A stretch of DNA of 13,446 nt, from positions 1-13,446 of the forward strand of contig SCVQ01000159.1 in assembly GCA_004296865.1 (NCBI GenBank), given 5' to 3'. The notes beneath the pieces were generated by a model that was not told where the DNA came from, searched no databases, and saw nothing but the letters and a program-made list of their open reading frames with translations. The DNA comes from Nitrospirota bacterium. GTDB lineage: Bacteria > Nitrospirota > Nitrospiria > Nitrospirales > Nitrospiraceae. Both the position numbers and the translations under genes were made by a program. Numbering within the stretch: position 1 is the first letter of the stretch; each line of letters starts with the position of its first letter. This document shows, in pieces, positions 1-5,805 of the stretch.

Positions 1-808
1 GGTGGAGCATTCCCTCTCGCCCGCCATCCACAACGCGGCCTTCCAAAAGCTAGGGCTGAATTTCGTCTATCTCGCGTTCAAGGTCGAGGATCTGGAAGGG
101 GCGATCCGAGGCATCAGGGCTCTGGGCAATTTGCGCGGCTTCAGCGTCACGATCCCTCACAAGGTGGCCGTGATTCCGTACCTGGACGAGGTGGAGCCCA
201 CCGCCAGGCACATCGGCTCGGTGAACACCATCGTCGTCGACCACGACCGGCTGACCGGCTACAACACCGATGCCTCGGGGGCGATCCGAGCCTTGCAGAA
301 CGCCGGCGTCTTGCTGCAAGGCGAGCGGGCCCTGCTGCTGGGCTCCGGAGGGGCCGCGCGGGCCATTGCTTTTGCCTTGGCCATGGAGGGCAAAATCGGC
401 AGCCTGACGATTTTGGGCGTGGACGAAAAGGAACGGCGTGGCTTGCTCACGGACCTGCGGGCGCGGACCAACCTTCACGTGGAGGAAGGCCCTATCGACG
501 AGGAAACGCTCCGCCGCAGCATCGCGGACAACCGCATCCTGCTCCATTGCACGCCGCTTGGCATGCACCCCAAGGTCCAGGACACCTGCGTGCCCGCTGC
601 CTTGCTGGCCCCTCACCTGACGGTCATGGACATCGTCTATAACCCGCTGGAGACGCGACTCCTGCGGGAAGCCAAGGCCGCCGGCTGCCGCACGATCCCA
701 GGGGTGGACATGTTTCTCTACCAAGCGATCGCCCAGTTCGAACTCTGGACCGGACAGGCCGCCCCGGCCGACGTCATGCGGGCGGTCCTGGTCTCCCGAT
801 TCACATGA
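1..808 (+). CDS. aroE: Shikimate dehydrogenase (NADP+), 5'-truncated
   Basis: AroE reduces 3-dehydroshikimate to shikimate with NADPH in the cytosolic pathway to aromatic amino acids. The window opens inside the gene. The first codon (GTG at 2) is an internal valine just before the shikimate-binding SLSPAIHN motif, which in complete enzymes lies about 15-20 residues from the N-terminus. Visible in order in the 268-residue fragment: SLSPAIHN (4-11), VTIPHK with the catalytic lysine (K54), GSVNT (72-76), YNTDASG with the catalytic aspartate (D90), the glycine-rich nucleotide loop GSGGAARA (114-121), CTPLGM (183-188), and the C-terminal DIVYNPLET and GVDMFLYQA segments that close the shikimate site. 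The stop overlaps the aroK start (ATGA, 805-808), so the two are probably cotranscribed and translationally coupled. Identity is secure; only the missing N-terminus is unknown. Confidence 0.95.
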   Translation, partial: VEHSLSPAIHNAAFQKLGLNFVYLAFKVEDLEGAIRGIRALGNLRGFSVTIPHKVAVIPYLDEVEPTARHIGSVNTIVVDHDRLTGYNTDASGAIRALQNAGVLLQGERALLLGSGGAARAIAFALAMEGKIGSLTILGVDEKERRGLLTDLRARTNLHVEEGPIDEETLRRSIADNRILLHCTPLGMHPKVQDTCVPAALLAPHLTVMDIVYNPLETRLLREAKAAGCRTIPGVDMFLYQAIAQFELWTGQAAPADVMRAVLVSRFT

Positions 809-1305
809 ACATTGTCCTGATCGGCTACCGGGGAACCGGCAAGAGCAGCGTAGGCCAGATTCTGGGCACACGGTTGGGACGCGCACTGATCTCCACCGAC
901 GCGGAAGTGGTCCGGCGGGCCGGCCTGTCCATCCCCGAGATCGTCAAACAGTCAGGCTGGGACCACTTCCGTGACCTGGAATCGGAAGTCTGCCGGGACC
1001 TGGCCGGGAAGGACGGCCTGATCATCGACACGGGCGGCGGGGCGATCCTGAGGCCCCAGAACGTGGCCGCCCTCAAGACAAGCGGCGTGCTGTTCTGGCT
1101 CACTGCGGAGGTCGCCACCATTACCGAACGGATCGGCGGGGATACCCAGCGCCCGTCCCTGACCGGCACCAAGTCCTTCACCGATGAAGTCGCAGAGGTT
1201 CTGCGGGAGCGCCAACCCAAATACGCCGCGGCGGCGGACCATGTCATCGCCACAGACGGCCGAACTCCGGCCCAGGTGGCCGAGACGATCCTGGCCAAGC
1301 TCTGA
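805..1305 (+). CDS. aroK: Shikimate kinase
   Basis: This cytosolic enzyme phosphorylates shikimate to shikimate 3-phosphate with ATP, the step after AroE. At 166 residues it has the usual length of a single-domain shikimate kinase. Visible motifs: Walker A GYRGTGKS (7-14), STDAEV (30-35) for magnesium and shikimate binding, FRDLE (55-59) whose arginine binds the shikimate carboxylate, the glycine triplet in DTGGGAIL (75-82), and the lid arginine in QRPSLTG (R116). The start is the ATG at 805, inside the aroE stop. No separate Shine-Dalgarno site is visible, which fits coupling to aroE translation. AroK and AroL paralogues cannot be told apart here; the symbol aroK is used in the general sense. 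Confidence 0.94.
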   Translation: MNIVLIGYRGTGKSSVGQILGTRLGRALISTDAEVVRRAGLSIPEIVKQSGWDHFRDLESEVCRDLAGKDGLIIDTGGGAILRPQNVAALKTSGVLFWLTAEVATITERIGGDTQRPSLTGTKSFTDEVAEVLRERQPKYAAAADHVIATDGRTPAQVAETILAKL

Positions 1306-1365
1306 ATCCGCCCGGCGGTTGATCGCGACGCTGAAGACTCGACGTATGACCGACCCCCTCGCACC

Positions 1366-1396
1366 TTGACAAGCCCGCAACAGCAGTGCTTGTAAT
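1366..1396 (+). promoter_or_regulatory. Promoter of tRNA-Arg
   Basis: A perfect sigma70-type -35 box TTGACA (1366-1371) is followed after 19 bases by TGTAAT (1391-1396), five of six matches to the -10 consensus. Transcription would start near 1403, only about two bases before the mature tRNA 5' end at 1405. The spacer is longer than the ideal 17 bases, which lowers confidence. Confidence 0.5.
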
Positions 1397-1404
1397 AGCC
1401 TCGT

Positions 1405-1480
1405 GCGCCCGTAGCTCAATGGATAGAGCATCGGACTTCGGATCCGAGGGCTGGGGGTTCAAGTCCCTCCGGGCGCACCA
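1405..1480 (+). tRNA. tRNA-Arg, anticodon TCG
   Basis: A full 76-base cloverleaf can be drawn by hand: acceptor GCGCCCG (1405-1411) with CGGGCGC (1470-1476), T8 and A9, D stem GCTC/GAGC, anticodon stem TCGGA/TCCGA, loop CTTCGGA with anticodon TCG, T stem GGGGG/CCCTC with one G-U pair, and T loop TTCAAGT. The discriminator is A and the CCA end (1478-1480) is encoded in the DNA. The anticodon reads CGA and, by wobble, other CGN arginine codons. The gene stands alone between aroK and the unknown gene at 1600. I saw no second copy of its 3' end in the window, so there is no sign that it serves as an integration site here. Confidence 0.96.
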
Positions 1481-1550
1481 ATCATAAGACCTCCTTGAAC
1501 AGCGCAGTTTCCTAGGAACGACCCCTCGTGTCGTGCTACCATTGCGGGAG

Positions 1551-1576
1551 CCCGGCGTTGAGATAGCACCGCCGGG
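1551..1576. terminator. Hairpin after tRNA-Arg (possible weak terminator)
   Basis: A perfect 7-bp stem, CCCGGCG (1551-1557) with CGCCGGG (1570-1576), closes a 12-base loop about 70 bases after the tRNA. It is followed by TCGTTGT rather than a clean T-run, so it may terminate the tRNA transcript weakly or act as leader structure for the gene at 1600. Confidence 0.3.
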
Positions 1577-1599
1577 TCGTTGTAGCCGGGGAGGCGCGT

Positions 1600-1983
1600 A
1601 TGCTGAATCTCGTGGTGCTCGCCGCAACCTTGTGGGTCTGTCCTGGAGACGTGTACTCGAACGAGCCACGCGAAGGGTGCCGGCCCTTCCATGAATCGAG
1701 CCAAGAAGGGTACAGCACCGTCCCGGAACCGAAACCAGGCTCCGCTGACAGCTCCTCTTCCCCATCGCCGTCTCCCAACCGTCTTTATGAACAGCGGCAG
1801 GGGATCCCCTCCGCTTCTTCCAAAGAATGCGCGCTCTATGAAGAATGGCTCACACTCAATTTGAAAACCGATGGCATCGGGGCTCATGACCTGTCGACGG
1901 AGGAATTCGAGCGCTGGAGCAATCTGAAGCAGATGTTCTCGGTCACCTCCCCTCCGCTATGCCCGTCCAGGCCGAACCGATAA
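1600..1983 (+). CDS. Small probably exported protein of unknown function, upstream of cld
   Basis: I do not recognise a characterised family. The 127-residue product starts at an ATG with a good ribosome site (GGGGAGG at 1588-1594, five bases away). Its first dozen residues are hydrophobic (MLNLVVLAATLW) but lack a basic n-region, so it is an atypical export signal at best. Next comes VCPGDVYSNEPREGCRPF (13-30), a Cys...Val-Tyr-x-Asn...Gly-Cys pattern somewhat like the short motif of DUF4124-type periplasmic proteins; that likeness is inference only. The middle (44-60) is low-complexity Pro/Ser. The C-terminal part (77-112) is charged and probably helical. There are four cysteines (14, 27, 77, 121), compatible with disulfides outside the cytoplasm. 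It ends 64 bases before cld on the same strand and may share its transcript. Cysteine 14 is not in a canonical lipobox. Confidence 0.6.
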   Translation: MLNLVVLAATLWVCPGDVYSNEPREGCRPFHESSQEGYSTVPEPKPGSADSSSSPSPSPNRLYEQRQGIPSASSKECALYEEWLTLNLKTDGIGAHDLSTEEFERWSNLKQMFSVTSPPLCPSRPNR

Positions 1984-2047
1984 AGCCCCGCACCAAGGCC
2001 CCGCGTTAGAGGGTTGCGCACACCGCCGGCAGCGGCAGGAGGGGGTC

Positions 2048-2842
2048 ATGTTACGACGGAACGGAATCGGTGTACTCGTCCTGTGGGTGCTCGGTGTGCT
2101 CCTGCAGGATACCGCCCATGCGACGGTCGACCGCGAGACGCTATTGAGCGAAGCCGGAGTGTACGGGACCTTTGTGGTCTTTCAGGTGAACGAAGACTGG
2201 TGGAAGCTCGATCAGGCCTCGCGAAGAGTCGCGGCAGCGGAAATCAAAGGAGTGATCCGGAAGCACGGCGAACGGGTGGCAATCGATACCTACCTGCTCC
2301 GGGGTCTGACGGAGAAGGCCGATTTTTTTGTTCGCGTCCACTCGACAGAGCTGATGAGCAATCAAAACTTCCTCGTGGACCTGATGGGCACGACCCTCGG
2401 CACGTACTTGAAGAACACCGTGACGTTCAACGGCATCGCCAAGAAAGCCAACTACGTGCCCGGCTTCCCGGCCGACCTGCAAGCGGCCCTGAAAACACCG
2501 CCGGACCCGGGACCGAAACCCTACGCGATCGTCATTCCGATTCGCAAAGATGCCGACTGGTGGCTGTTGGATCAGGAAGCGAGGACGAATCTGATGCAGG
2601 AACATGCCGCGGCCACGGTCCCGTATCTGAAGGCGGTCAAGCGCAAGCTCTACCATGCGACCGGCCTGGACGACGTGGACTTTATCACCTACTTCGAAAC
2701 GGCGACGCCGGCCGACTTCAACAATTTGGTGATCGGGCTTGAGCGGACGCGGGAGAATCGACACAACAAACGATTCGGGAACCCCACGATCCTCGGAACG
2801 ATCAGGCCATTGGACGAGATTCTCGACATCTTGACTCATTAG
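2048..2842 (+). CDS. cld: Chlorite dismutase (heme), exported
   Basis: Cld splits chlorite into chloride and O2 at a b-type heme. The 264-residue product has a Sec signal: basic MLRRN, a hydrophobic core (7-19), then TAHA with likely cleavage after A25, leaving a mature chain of about 239 residues, the size of the long clade. Compared from memory with the Nitrospira defluvii enzyme, key positions match at an offset of 26: proximal heme ligand H186 (in MQEH; H160 there), distal catalytic R199 (in VKRKLYH; R173), K167 (K141), W171-W172 (W145-W146) and E236 (E210). The distal arginine separates true chlorite dismutases from the related coproheme decarboxylases and dye peroxidases. The ATG at 2048 has a strong AGGAGGGGG site (2037-2045). 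No (per)chlorate reductase genes lie nearby. The substrate may be chlorite made from chlorate by nitrite oxidoreductase (inference). The role is therefore probably detoxification. Confidence 0.93.
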   Translation: MLRRNGIGVLVLWVLGVLLQDTAHATVDRETLLSEAGVYGTFVVFQVNEDWWKLDQASRRVAAAEIKGVIRKHGERVAIDTYLLRGLTEKADFFVRVHSTELMSNQNFLVDLMGTTLGTYLKNTVTFNGIAKKANYVPGFPADLQAALKTPPDPGPKPYAIVIPIRKDADWWLLDQEARTNLMQEHAAATVPYLKAVKRKLYHATGLDDVDFITYFETATPADFNNLVIGLERTRENRHNKRFGNPTILGTIRPLDEILDILTH

Positions 2843-2843
2843 G

Positions 2844-2884
2844 CACAGAGCACCGGCGCACATTGCGTTCGTGCCGGTTGTGTG
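2844..2884 (+). terminator. Probable terminator hairpin after cld
   Basis: ACCGGC (2852-2857) pairs with GCCGGT (2873-2878) just after the cld stop, and outer CACA/TGTG segments extend the stem with small bulges. The 3' side runs into TTGTGTGTT, a poor T-tract, so this is a moderate candidate for factor-independent termination. Confidence 0.4.
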
Positions 2885-3090
2885 TTAGGGTTCCTTCGTG
2901 CTTTATCGCGGTCGGGCCGGACGGTGGAGCACGCAACTGGATCTGGCCCGAGAACCGATATTGGCTTGCGGTAGGAACCTGAACGGAACGCCTGTCCTGA
3001 ACGCTGCTCGATTCAACGCACCGTCCCGGCTCTCATTCCCCCCTCATTCCGTCACCTTCAAGACAATGTCTCATCAGTAGAGGAGGTACT

Positions 3091-3393
3091 ATGAGTACCA
3101 AGTTGTATGTGGGAGGTCTGCCCTATTCCACCACCGAGGCGGAGTTGAACGAGATCTTCGCCAAAGAGGGCACCGTCGAGTCGGCCCGGGTGATTACGGA
3201 CAAGTTCACCGGCCAGTCCCGTGGGTTCGGATTCGTCGAGATGTCCTCTGGCGAAGAAGCCAAGCGGGCCATCACGTCGCTGAACGGCACGCAGTTGGGC
3301 GGACGGTCCCTCACCGTGAACGAAGCCAAGCCGCAGGAAAGAAACGGCGGCGGGCGATTCGGCGGCGAAAAAAATAGCGGGAGCCGCTTCTAA
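3091..3393 (+). CDS. RNA-binding protein with a single RRM domain
   Basis: This 100-residue protein is almost entirely one RNA recognition motif. RNP2 is LYVGGL (5-10) and RNP1 is RGFGFVEM (44-51), with the exposed aromatics at Y6, F46 and F48 that stack on RNA bases. A short glycine-rich basic tail follows (86-100, GGGRFGGEK and on). This architecture matches the small glycine-tailed Rbp proteins first described in cyanobacteria and common in other environmental bacteria, often cold- or stress-induced; their RNA targets are mostly unknown. The ATG is preceded by a near-perfect AGGAGGT (3081-3087), suggesting high expression. It sits alone between a hairpin after cld and a strong terminator at 3425, so it is probably monocistronic, with an upstream gap of about 250 bases that may hold a long leader. 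I could not pick a convincing promoter there. Confidence 0.93.
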   Translation: MSTKLYVGGLPYSTTEAELNEIFAKEGTVESARVITDKFTGQSRGFGFVEMSSGEEAKRAITSLNGTQLGGRSLTVNEAKPQERNGGGRFGGEKNSGSRF

Positions 3394-3424
3394 CCTCGTC
3401 CGTGGTCATCTGACAGGACCGCGT

Positions 3425-3457
3425 GGAGGGCTGCGGTATGCCGCGGCCCTCCGTGTT
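3425..3457 (+). terminator. Rho-independent terminator of the RRM gene
   Basis: A 12-bp stem, GGAGGGCTGCGG (3425-3436) with CCGCGGCCCTCC (3441-3452), has one G-U pair and a four-base loop TATG, followed by GTGTTT. It starts 31 bases after the RRM stop codon. It is the strongest hairpin in the window apart from the argG-argH repeat. Confidence 0.7.
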
Positions 3458-3477
3458 TCCAGCCCCGGATTGCGGGC

Positions 3478-3507
3478 TTGTTCCCATCCCGACCCCTGCG
3501 GTATGCT
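3478..3507 (+). promoter_or_regulatory. Candidate promoter of the 168-residue unknown gene
   Basis: TTGTTC (3478-3483) and TATGCT (3502-3507) are spaced by 18 bases, downstream of the RRM terminator and about 50 bases before the start at 3558. The match to consensus is partial. Confidence 0.3.
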
Positions 3508-3557
3508 TTGGCCCGACAATCCTTAGCCTTGTAAACCAGCGACAGAGCCACGCTCCC

Positions 3558-4064
3558 ATGTCCTCGACTCCGCAACCCCACGCCCAGGCAGCCGACACGC
3601 TCTACGCCATCCTGCCGCACGCCCTCACGCAGACCGCGCTCGAAGAATACGGCATCGACGCCACGCCGGAGCAGGCGCAACAAATCACGCGTGAACTGCT
3701 CTCCGTCAACCTCTACTGGGTCCAGAGCGCGTTGCAGACGGTGCTGATCAAGACGGATTGGGAGCGGGTCTTCCAGGCGCTCTGCGAGCGCATCCTCTCC
3801 GCCTGGCAGACCGAGCTCGGCCTGGATGGGCAAGACGCGCAGGGCTATTTCGAGGAAGCGGAAGAACGCCGGCAAGCCTACGATCGGATCGTGCAGGAGG
3901 GTGGGGCGCCGGTCGCGGTCTTTACGGAATGCGCCGAGATTCTGGAAACAGCCTGGGCGGTGCGATCCGAGGATCGCCCAAAAATCCTGGCTCTGCTCAT
4001 TGACCTGATCCCGGTCGACGAGATCGGAGAGGTGGTAGACGGGCTCGACTTGGCGAAGACGTAA
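3558..4064 (+). CDS. Unknown acidic helical cytosolic protein
   Basis: I do not recognise the family. The frame is open from 3423, but that upstream part lies within the terminator hairpin and is rich in Pro and Cys, unlike a protein start. The ATG at 3558 (MSSTPQPHAQ) is the better choice, although it has no clear Shine-Dalgarno site. The 168-residue product has no signal peptide, membrane segment or cysteine motif. It looks almost fully alpha-helical and acidic, with leucine/alanine-rich amphipathic stretches (about 14-30, 42-60, 68-88) and a charged segment EEAEERRQAYDRI (about 99-111). It ends 16 bases from the convergent gpmA and has its own candidate promoter. Its codon choice resembles that of neighbouring real genes. 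A regulatory or scaffolding role would be a guess, so none is assigned. Confidence 0.7.
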   Translation: MSSTPQPHAQAADTLYAILPHALTQTALEEYGIDATPEQAQQITRELLSVNLYWVQSALQTVLIKTDWERVFQALCERILSAWQTELGLDGQDAQGYFEEAEERRQAYDRIVQEGGAPVAVFTECAEILETAWAVRSEDRPKILALLIDLIPVDEIGEVVDGLDLAKT

Positions 4065-4080
4065 CCGCCCGCCTGGACGC

Positions 4081-4686
4081 TCAGAGGTACCGACGCTCCC
4101 GCACCTTGCCGGAAGCATCGAACTCATACAGCAGGGGCACGCCGGTCGGGATGTTCAATTCGAGCACTGCCTCGCGTGACAGCTGATCCAAGTGCATCAC
4201 CAAGGCCCGCAGACTGTTCCCATGAGCCGCCACGATCACATTCCGGCCAGCCAGAATGTCGGGCTGGATGTGGCCTTCGTAGTAGGGCAACACCCGTTCG
4301 GCCGTGTCCTGTAAACTTTCCCCTCCCGGCGGACGGATATCGTAGCTGCGACGCCACAGCTTGACCTGTTGCTCGCCGTATTTTTGGGCGGTCTCGGCTT
4401 TGTTAAGCCCCTGGAGATCGCCGTATAGGCGTTCGTTGAGCGCTTGGTCCTTCTCGATAGGAATGGCGGTCTGCCCGATCACCTCCAGGACGATCTGCAA
4501 CGTATCGATCGCGCGTTTGAGCACGGAGACATAGGCCCGATCGAACCGGAATCCGACGAGCTTCTGTCCCGCCGCACGAGCCTCCTGTTCCCCTTTGGGC
4601 GACAGCGGCACATCTATCCACCCGGTGAAGCGGTTTTCCAAATTCCACTGCGACTCGCCATGCCGAAGCAGCACCAACTGAGCCAT
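4081..4686 (-). CDS. gpmA: 2,3-bisphosphoglycerate-dependent phosphoglycerate mutase, compact form
   Basis: GpmA interconverts 3- and 2-phosphoglycerate in glycolysis and gluconeogenesis through a phosphohistidine. The 201-residue protein carries LRHGES with the phosphorylated histidine (H9), NRFTGW (18-23), the conserved arginine R58, NERLYG with the acid-base glutamate (E85), [10 protein letters not shown] (91-100), [10 protein letters not shown] (111-120), GGESL, and [10 protein letters not shown] (153-162) with the second active-site histidine (H155). It is shorter than the roughly 250-residue Escherichia coli enzyme because it lacks about 25 residues between RPP and GGESL and has no C-terminal tail. 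The same kind of shortening is known in the small fission-yeast enzyme. The start at 4686 has a good site (AGGGGGT, 4697-4691) and a well-formed promoter. A broken second copy lies at 5612-5653. Confidence 0.93.
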   Translation of the reverse strand: MAQLVLLRHGESQWNLENRFTGWIDVPLSPKGEQEARAAGQKLVGFRFDRAYVSVLKRAIDTLQIVLEVIGQTAIPIEKDQALNERLYGDLQGLNKAETAQKYGEQQVKLWRRSYDIRPPGGESLQDTAERVLPYYEGHIQPDILAGRNVIVAAHGNSLRALVMHLDQLSREAVLELNIPTGVPLLYEFDASGKVRERRYL

Positions 4687-4713
4687 TTACACCCCCTCTG
4701 TTGAGTGTACTAG

Positions 4714-4741
4714 AGAATACGAGATCGGCACGCGAAGTCAA
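4714..4741 (-). promoter_or_regulatory. Promoter of gpmA
   Basis: Read on the minus strand, TTGACT (4741-4736) and TATTCT (4719-4714) are spaced by 16 bases. Transcription would begin near 4707, giving a leader of about 20 bases that holds the gpmA ribosome site. A decayed counterpart of this promoter is visible beside the gpmA relic. Confidence 0.6.
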
Positions 4742-4839
4742 GCGACCTCTTTCCTGATCCCTTAAGATGAAGCATGTGGATCTATATGGCACGCGAGGTC
4801 GTGCAATATGAGGAGGGGGTACTTACGGCCACAAATCTC

Positions 4840-4866
4840 TTGACCTGGGTTCGCAATAATGCGAAC
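4840..4866 (+). promoter_or_regulatory. Operator/promoter of the toxin-antitoxin module
   Basis: A perfect inverted repeat, GTTCGCA (4849-4855), ATAA, TGCGAAC (4860-4866), lies 20 bases before the toxin start. It contains AATAAT (4855-4860), five of six matches to a -10 box, which would place the transcript start near 4867. TTGACC (4840-4845) sits at its left edge but is too close to be the -35 of that -10 box. Autoregulation by a dimeric HTH antitoxin binding such a palindrome is the rule in this family; its use here is inference. Confidence 0.6.
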
Positions 4867-4872
4867 ATTGAC

Positions 4873-4878
4873 AGGGGG
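4873..4878 (+). promoter_or_regulatory. Ribosome binding site that fixes the toxin start at GTG 4886
   Basis: AGGGGG lies seven bases before GTG 4886. The alternative in-frame ATG at 4859 falls inside the operator palindrome, upstream of the likely transcript start, and has no such site. Confidence 0.55.
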
Positions 4879-4885
4879 TTCCGTC

Positions 4886-5254
4886 GTGCCGCAAATCCAG
4901 GTTGTCTTCTATCAAGAGGATGCTCGCATAGTTCCAGTACTCGACTGGCTGGACACCTTGTCTCTCAAGGCTCAAGACAAGTGCCTGGTCAAAGTCGAGC
5001 GCCTGAAGGAGTTAGGCCATGAACTCAGGCGACCGGAAGCGGACCTTCTCCGGGACGGCATCTACGAGTTGCGGATCGGCCTTCAGAGGATGAATTACCG
5101 CATTCTGTATTTCTTTCATGGGAGGACGGCTGCAGTCCTCGCTCATGGGCTCGTCAAGGAACGGGTCGTGCCGTCGCGTGCAATCGAAGAGGCCGTCAAG
5201 CGAAAACGCAAGTTCGAACAGGACCCCATCCAGCATACGTACCAGGAGGCTTGA
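4886..5254 (+). CDS. higB: RelE/HigB-type toxin, Gp49-like family
   Basis: This is the predicted toxin of a type II module. Relatives in the RelE/HigB superfamily cleave mRNA on the ribosome when the antitoxin is lost. From GTG 4886 the protein has 122 residues. Features of the phage Gp49-like branch are clear: VFYQED near the N-terminus (7-12), a helical basic stretch (28-49), DGIYELRIG (57-65), MNYRILYFFHG (69-79) and AAVLAHGLVKE (82-92), then a basic helix (98-109). The conserved basic residues R63, R72 and K91 are the usual kind of catalytic or RNA-contact positions. Toxin first, antitoxin second is the HigBA order. The stop (5252-5254) comes two bases before the antitoxin ATG, so the pair is coupled. 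The symbol reflects family and gene order, not a proven orthologue. Confidence 0.85.
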   Translation: MPQIQVVFYQEDARIVPVLDWLDTLSLKAQDKCLVKVERLKELGHELRRPEADLLRDGIYELRIGLQRMNYRILYFFHGRTAAVLAHGLVKERVVPSRAIEEAVKRKRKFEQDPIQHTYQEA

Positions 5255-5256
5255 AC

Positions 5257-5589
5257 ATGCCGAAGGCCAAGACGCCACCCACCACGGACGCGGTGGAAAT
5301 CCTCCGTCGCCGCCATTATGAGGGGAAGCCGGAGCGGCTAGCCGCGCTGGAAGAAGCGCGGGCCAATGACAACATCGCCCGTAAGATTACGGCTCTGCGT
5401 ACCGAGGCCGGCCTCACCCAGCGGCAACTCGCCAAGCTCGTGGGCACCACAGCCTCAGTCATCTGCCGTCTCGAAAATGCCGACTACGAAGGACATTCGC
5501 TGGCGATGCTGAACCGGATTGCCGCCGCCTTGAACCAGCGGGTTGAAATTCGGTTCGTCCGGGCAGGCCGTCACCTACAACACACCTGA
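5257..5589 (+). CDS. higA: HigA-type antitoxin, XRE-family HTH
   Basis: This is the partner antitoxin, expected to bind and neutralise the upstream toxin and to repress the operon. The ATG at 5257 is preceded by a perfect AGGAGG (5244-5249) lying inside the toxin's last codons; a TTG at 5251 is also in frame but too close to that site. The 110-residue protein has a basic N-terminal arm (1-19), a helical segment (YEGKPERLAALEEAR, 21-35) and an XRE/Cro helix-turn-helix, LTQRQLAKLVGTTASVICRLEN (53-74). It ends in SLAMLNRIAAALNQRVEIRFV (81-101), the typical end of this single-domain antitoxin family. Only 22 bases separate its stop from the gpmA relic, so the module's right edge is close to 5590-5611. 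Confidence 0.88.
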   Translation: MPKAKTPPTTDAVEILRRRHYEGKPERLAALEEARANDNIARKITALRTEAGLTQRQLAKLVGTTASVICRLENADYEGHSLAMLNRIAAALNQRVEIRFVRAGRHLQHT

Positions 5590-5611
5590 GCGCCGCCCTG
5601 CGCGAGCGCAC

Positions 5612-5653
5612 CCACCCGCTGAATCGGTTCTCCAGATTCCATTGCGATTCCCC
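5612..5653 (-). pseudogene. Relic of a second gpmA (codons 10-23 only)
   Basis: Read on the minus strand, these 42 bases encode [14 protein letters not shown]. This matches residues 10-23 of the intact GpmA at 13 of 14 positions (T21 to S). At the DNA level seven to eight bases differ and almost all differences are synonymous. On the 5' side the frame runs into a TGA two codons before the matching block, and no start codon remains. On the 3' side the match stops at the tryptophan codon. The catalytic histidine codon is gone. The block is too short to be expressed as a working protein. It has the same orientation as the intact gpmA on the other side of the toxin-antitoxin module. Confidence 0.75.
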
Positions 5654-5689
5654 GCTTCACTTGTTCCTTATGGTCAACGTAGCACTAGG

Positions 5690-5719
5690 TGAATGCTCTA
5701 TGGCTTCGGCAATTGTCAA
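5690..5719 (-). promoter_or_regulatory. Decayed promoter of the gpmA relic
   Basis: On the minus strand a perfect TTGACA (5719-5714) is followed after 18 bases by CATTCA (5695-5690) and then a CTAGTGC segment. The intact gpmA promoter has TTGACT, 16 bases, TATTCT and then CTAGTAC. This parallel suggests that the duplicated block included the promoter. The distance from the -10 box to the coding block is about 18 bases shorter than in gpmA. Whether it still fires is unknown. Confidence 0.4.
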
Positions 5720-5805
5720 CTAACTCTGCACGCCTTGTTAAGGATCGGTGAAACCGTTACCTTATCCGCTCCTCGATTGTCGTGTCCATCTTACTGAGGT
5801 AAGCC

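Noticed and set aside
50..886. 278-codon minus-strand frame opposite aroE
   Set aside because: Antisense to a gene with clear catalytic motifs; composition typical of a shadow frame.
1405..1480. tRNA-Arg as an attachment site for an integrated island
   Set aside because: No integrase gene and no second copy of the tRNA 3' end is seen in the window.
2898..3080. 60-codon plus-strand frame between cld and the RRM gene
   Set aside because: No ribosome site and no protein-like pattern; it lies in the probable leader region of the RRM gene.
4727..4800. Near-identical 13-base words GGCACGCGAAGTC (4727-4739) and GGCACGCGAGGTC (4788-4800) left of the toxin-antitoxin module
   Set aside because: A single 12-of-13 match of this length is not rare in 13 kb of GC-rich sequence and it has no partner on the right side of the module, so it is not a boundary repeat.
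4774..5022. 82-codon frame overlapping the toxin start
   Set aside because: It runs through the operator palindrome and into the toxin gene in another frame; nothing supports translation.
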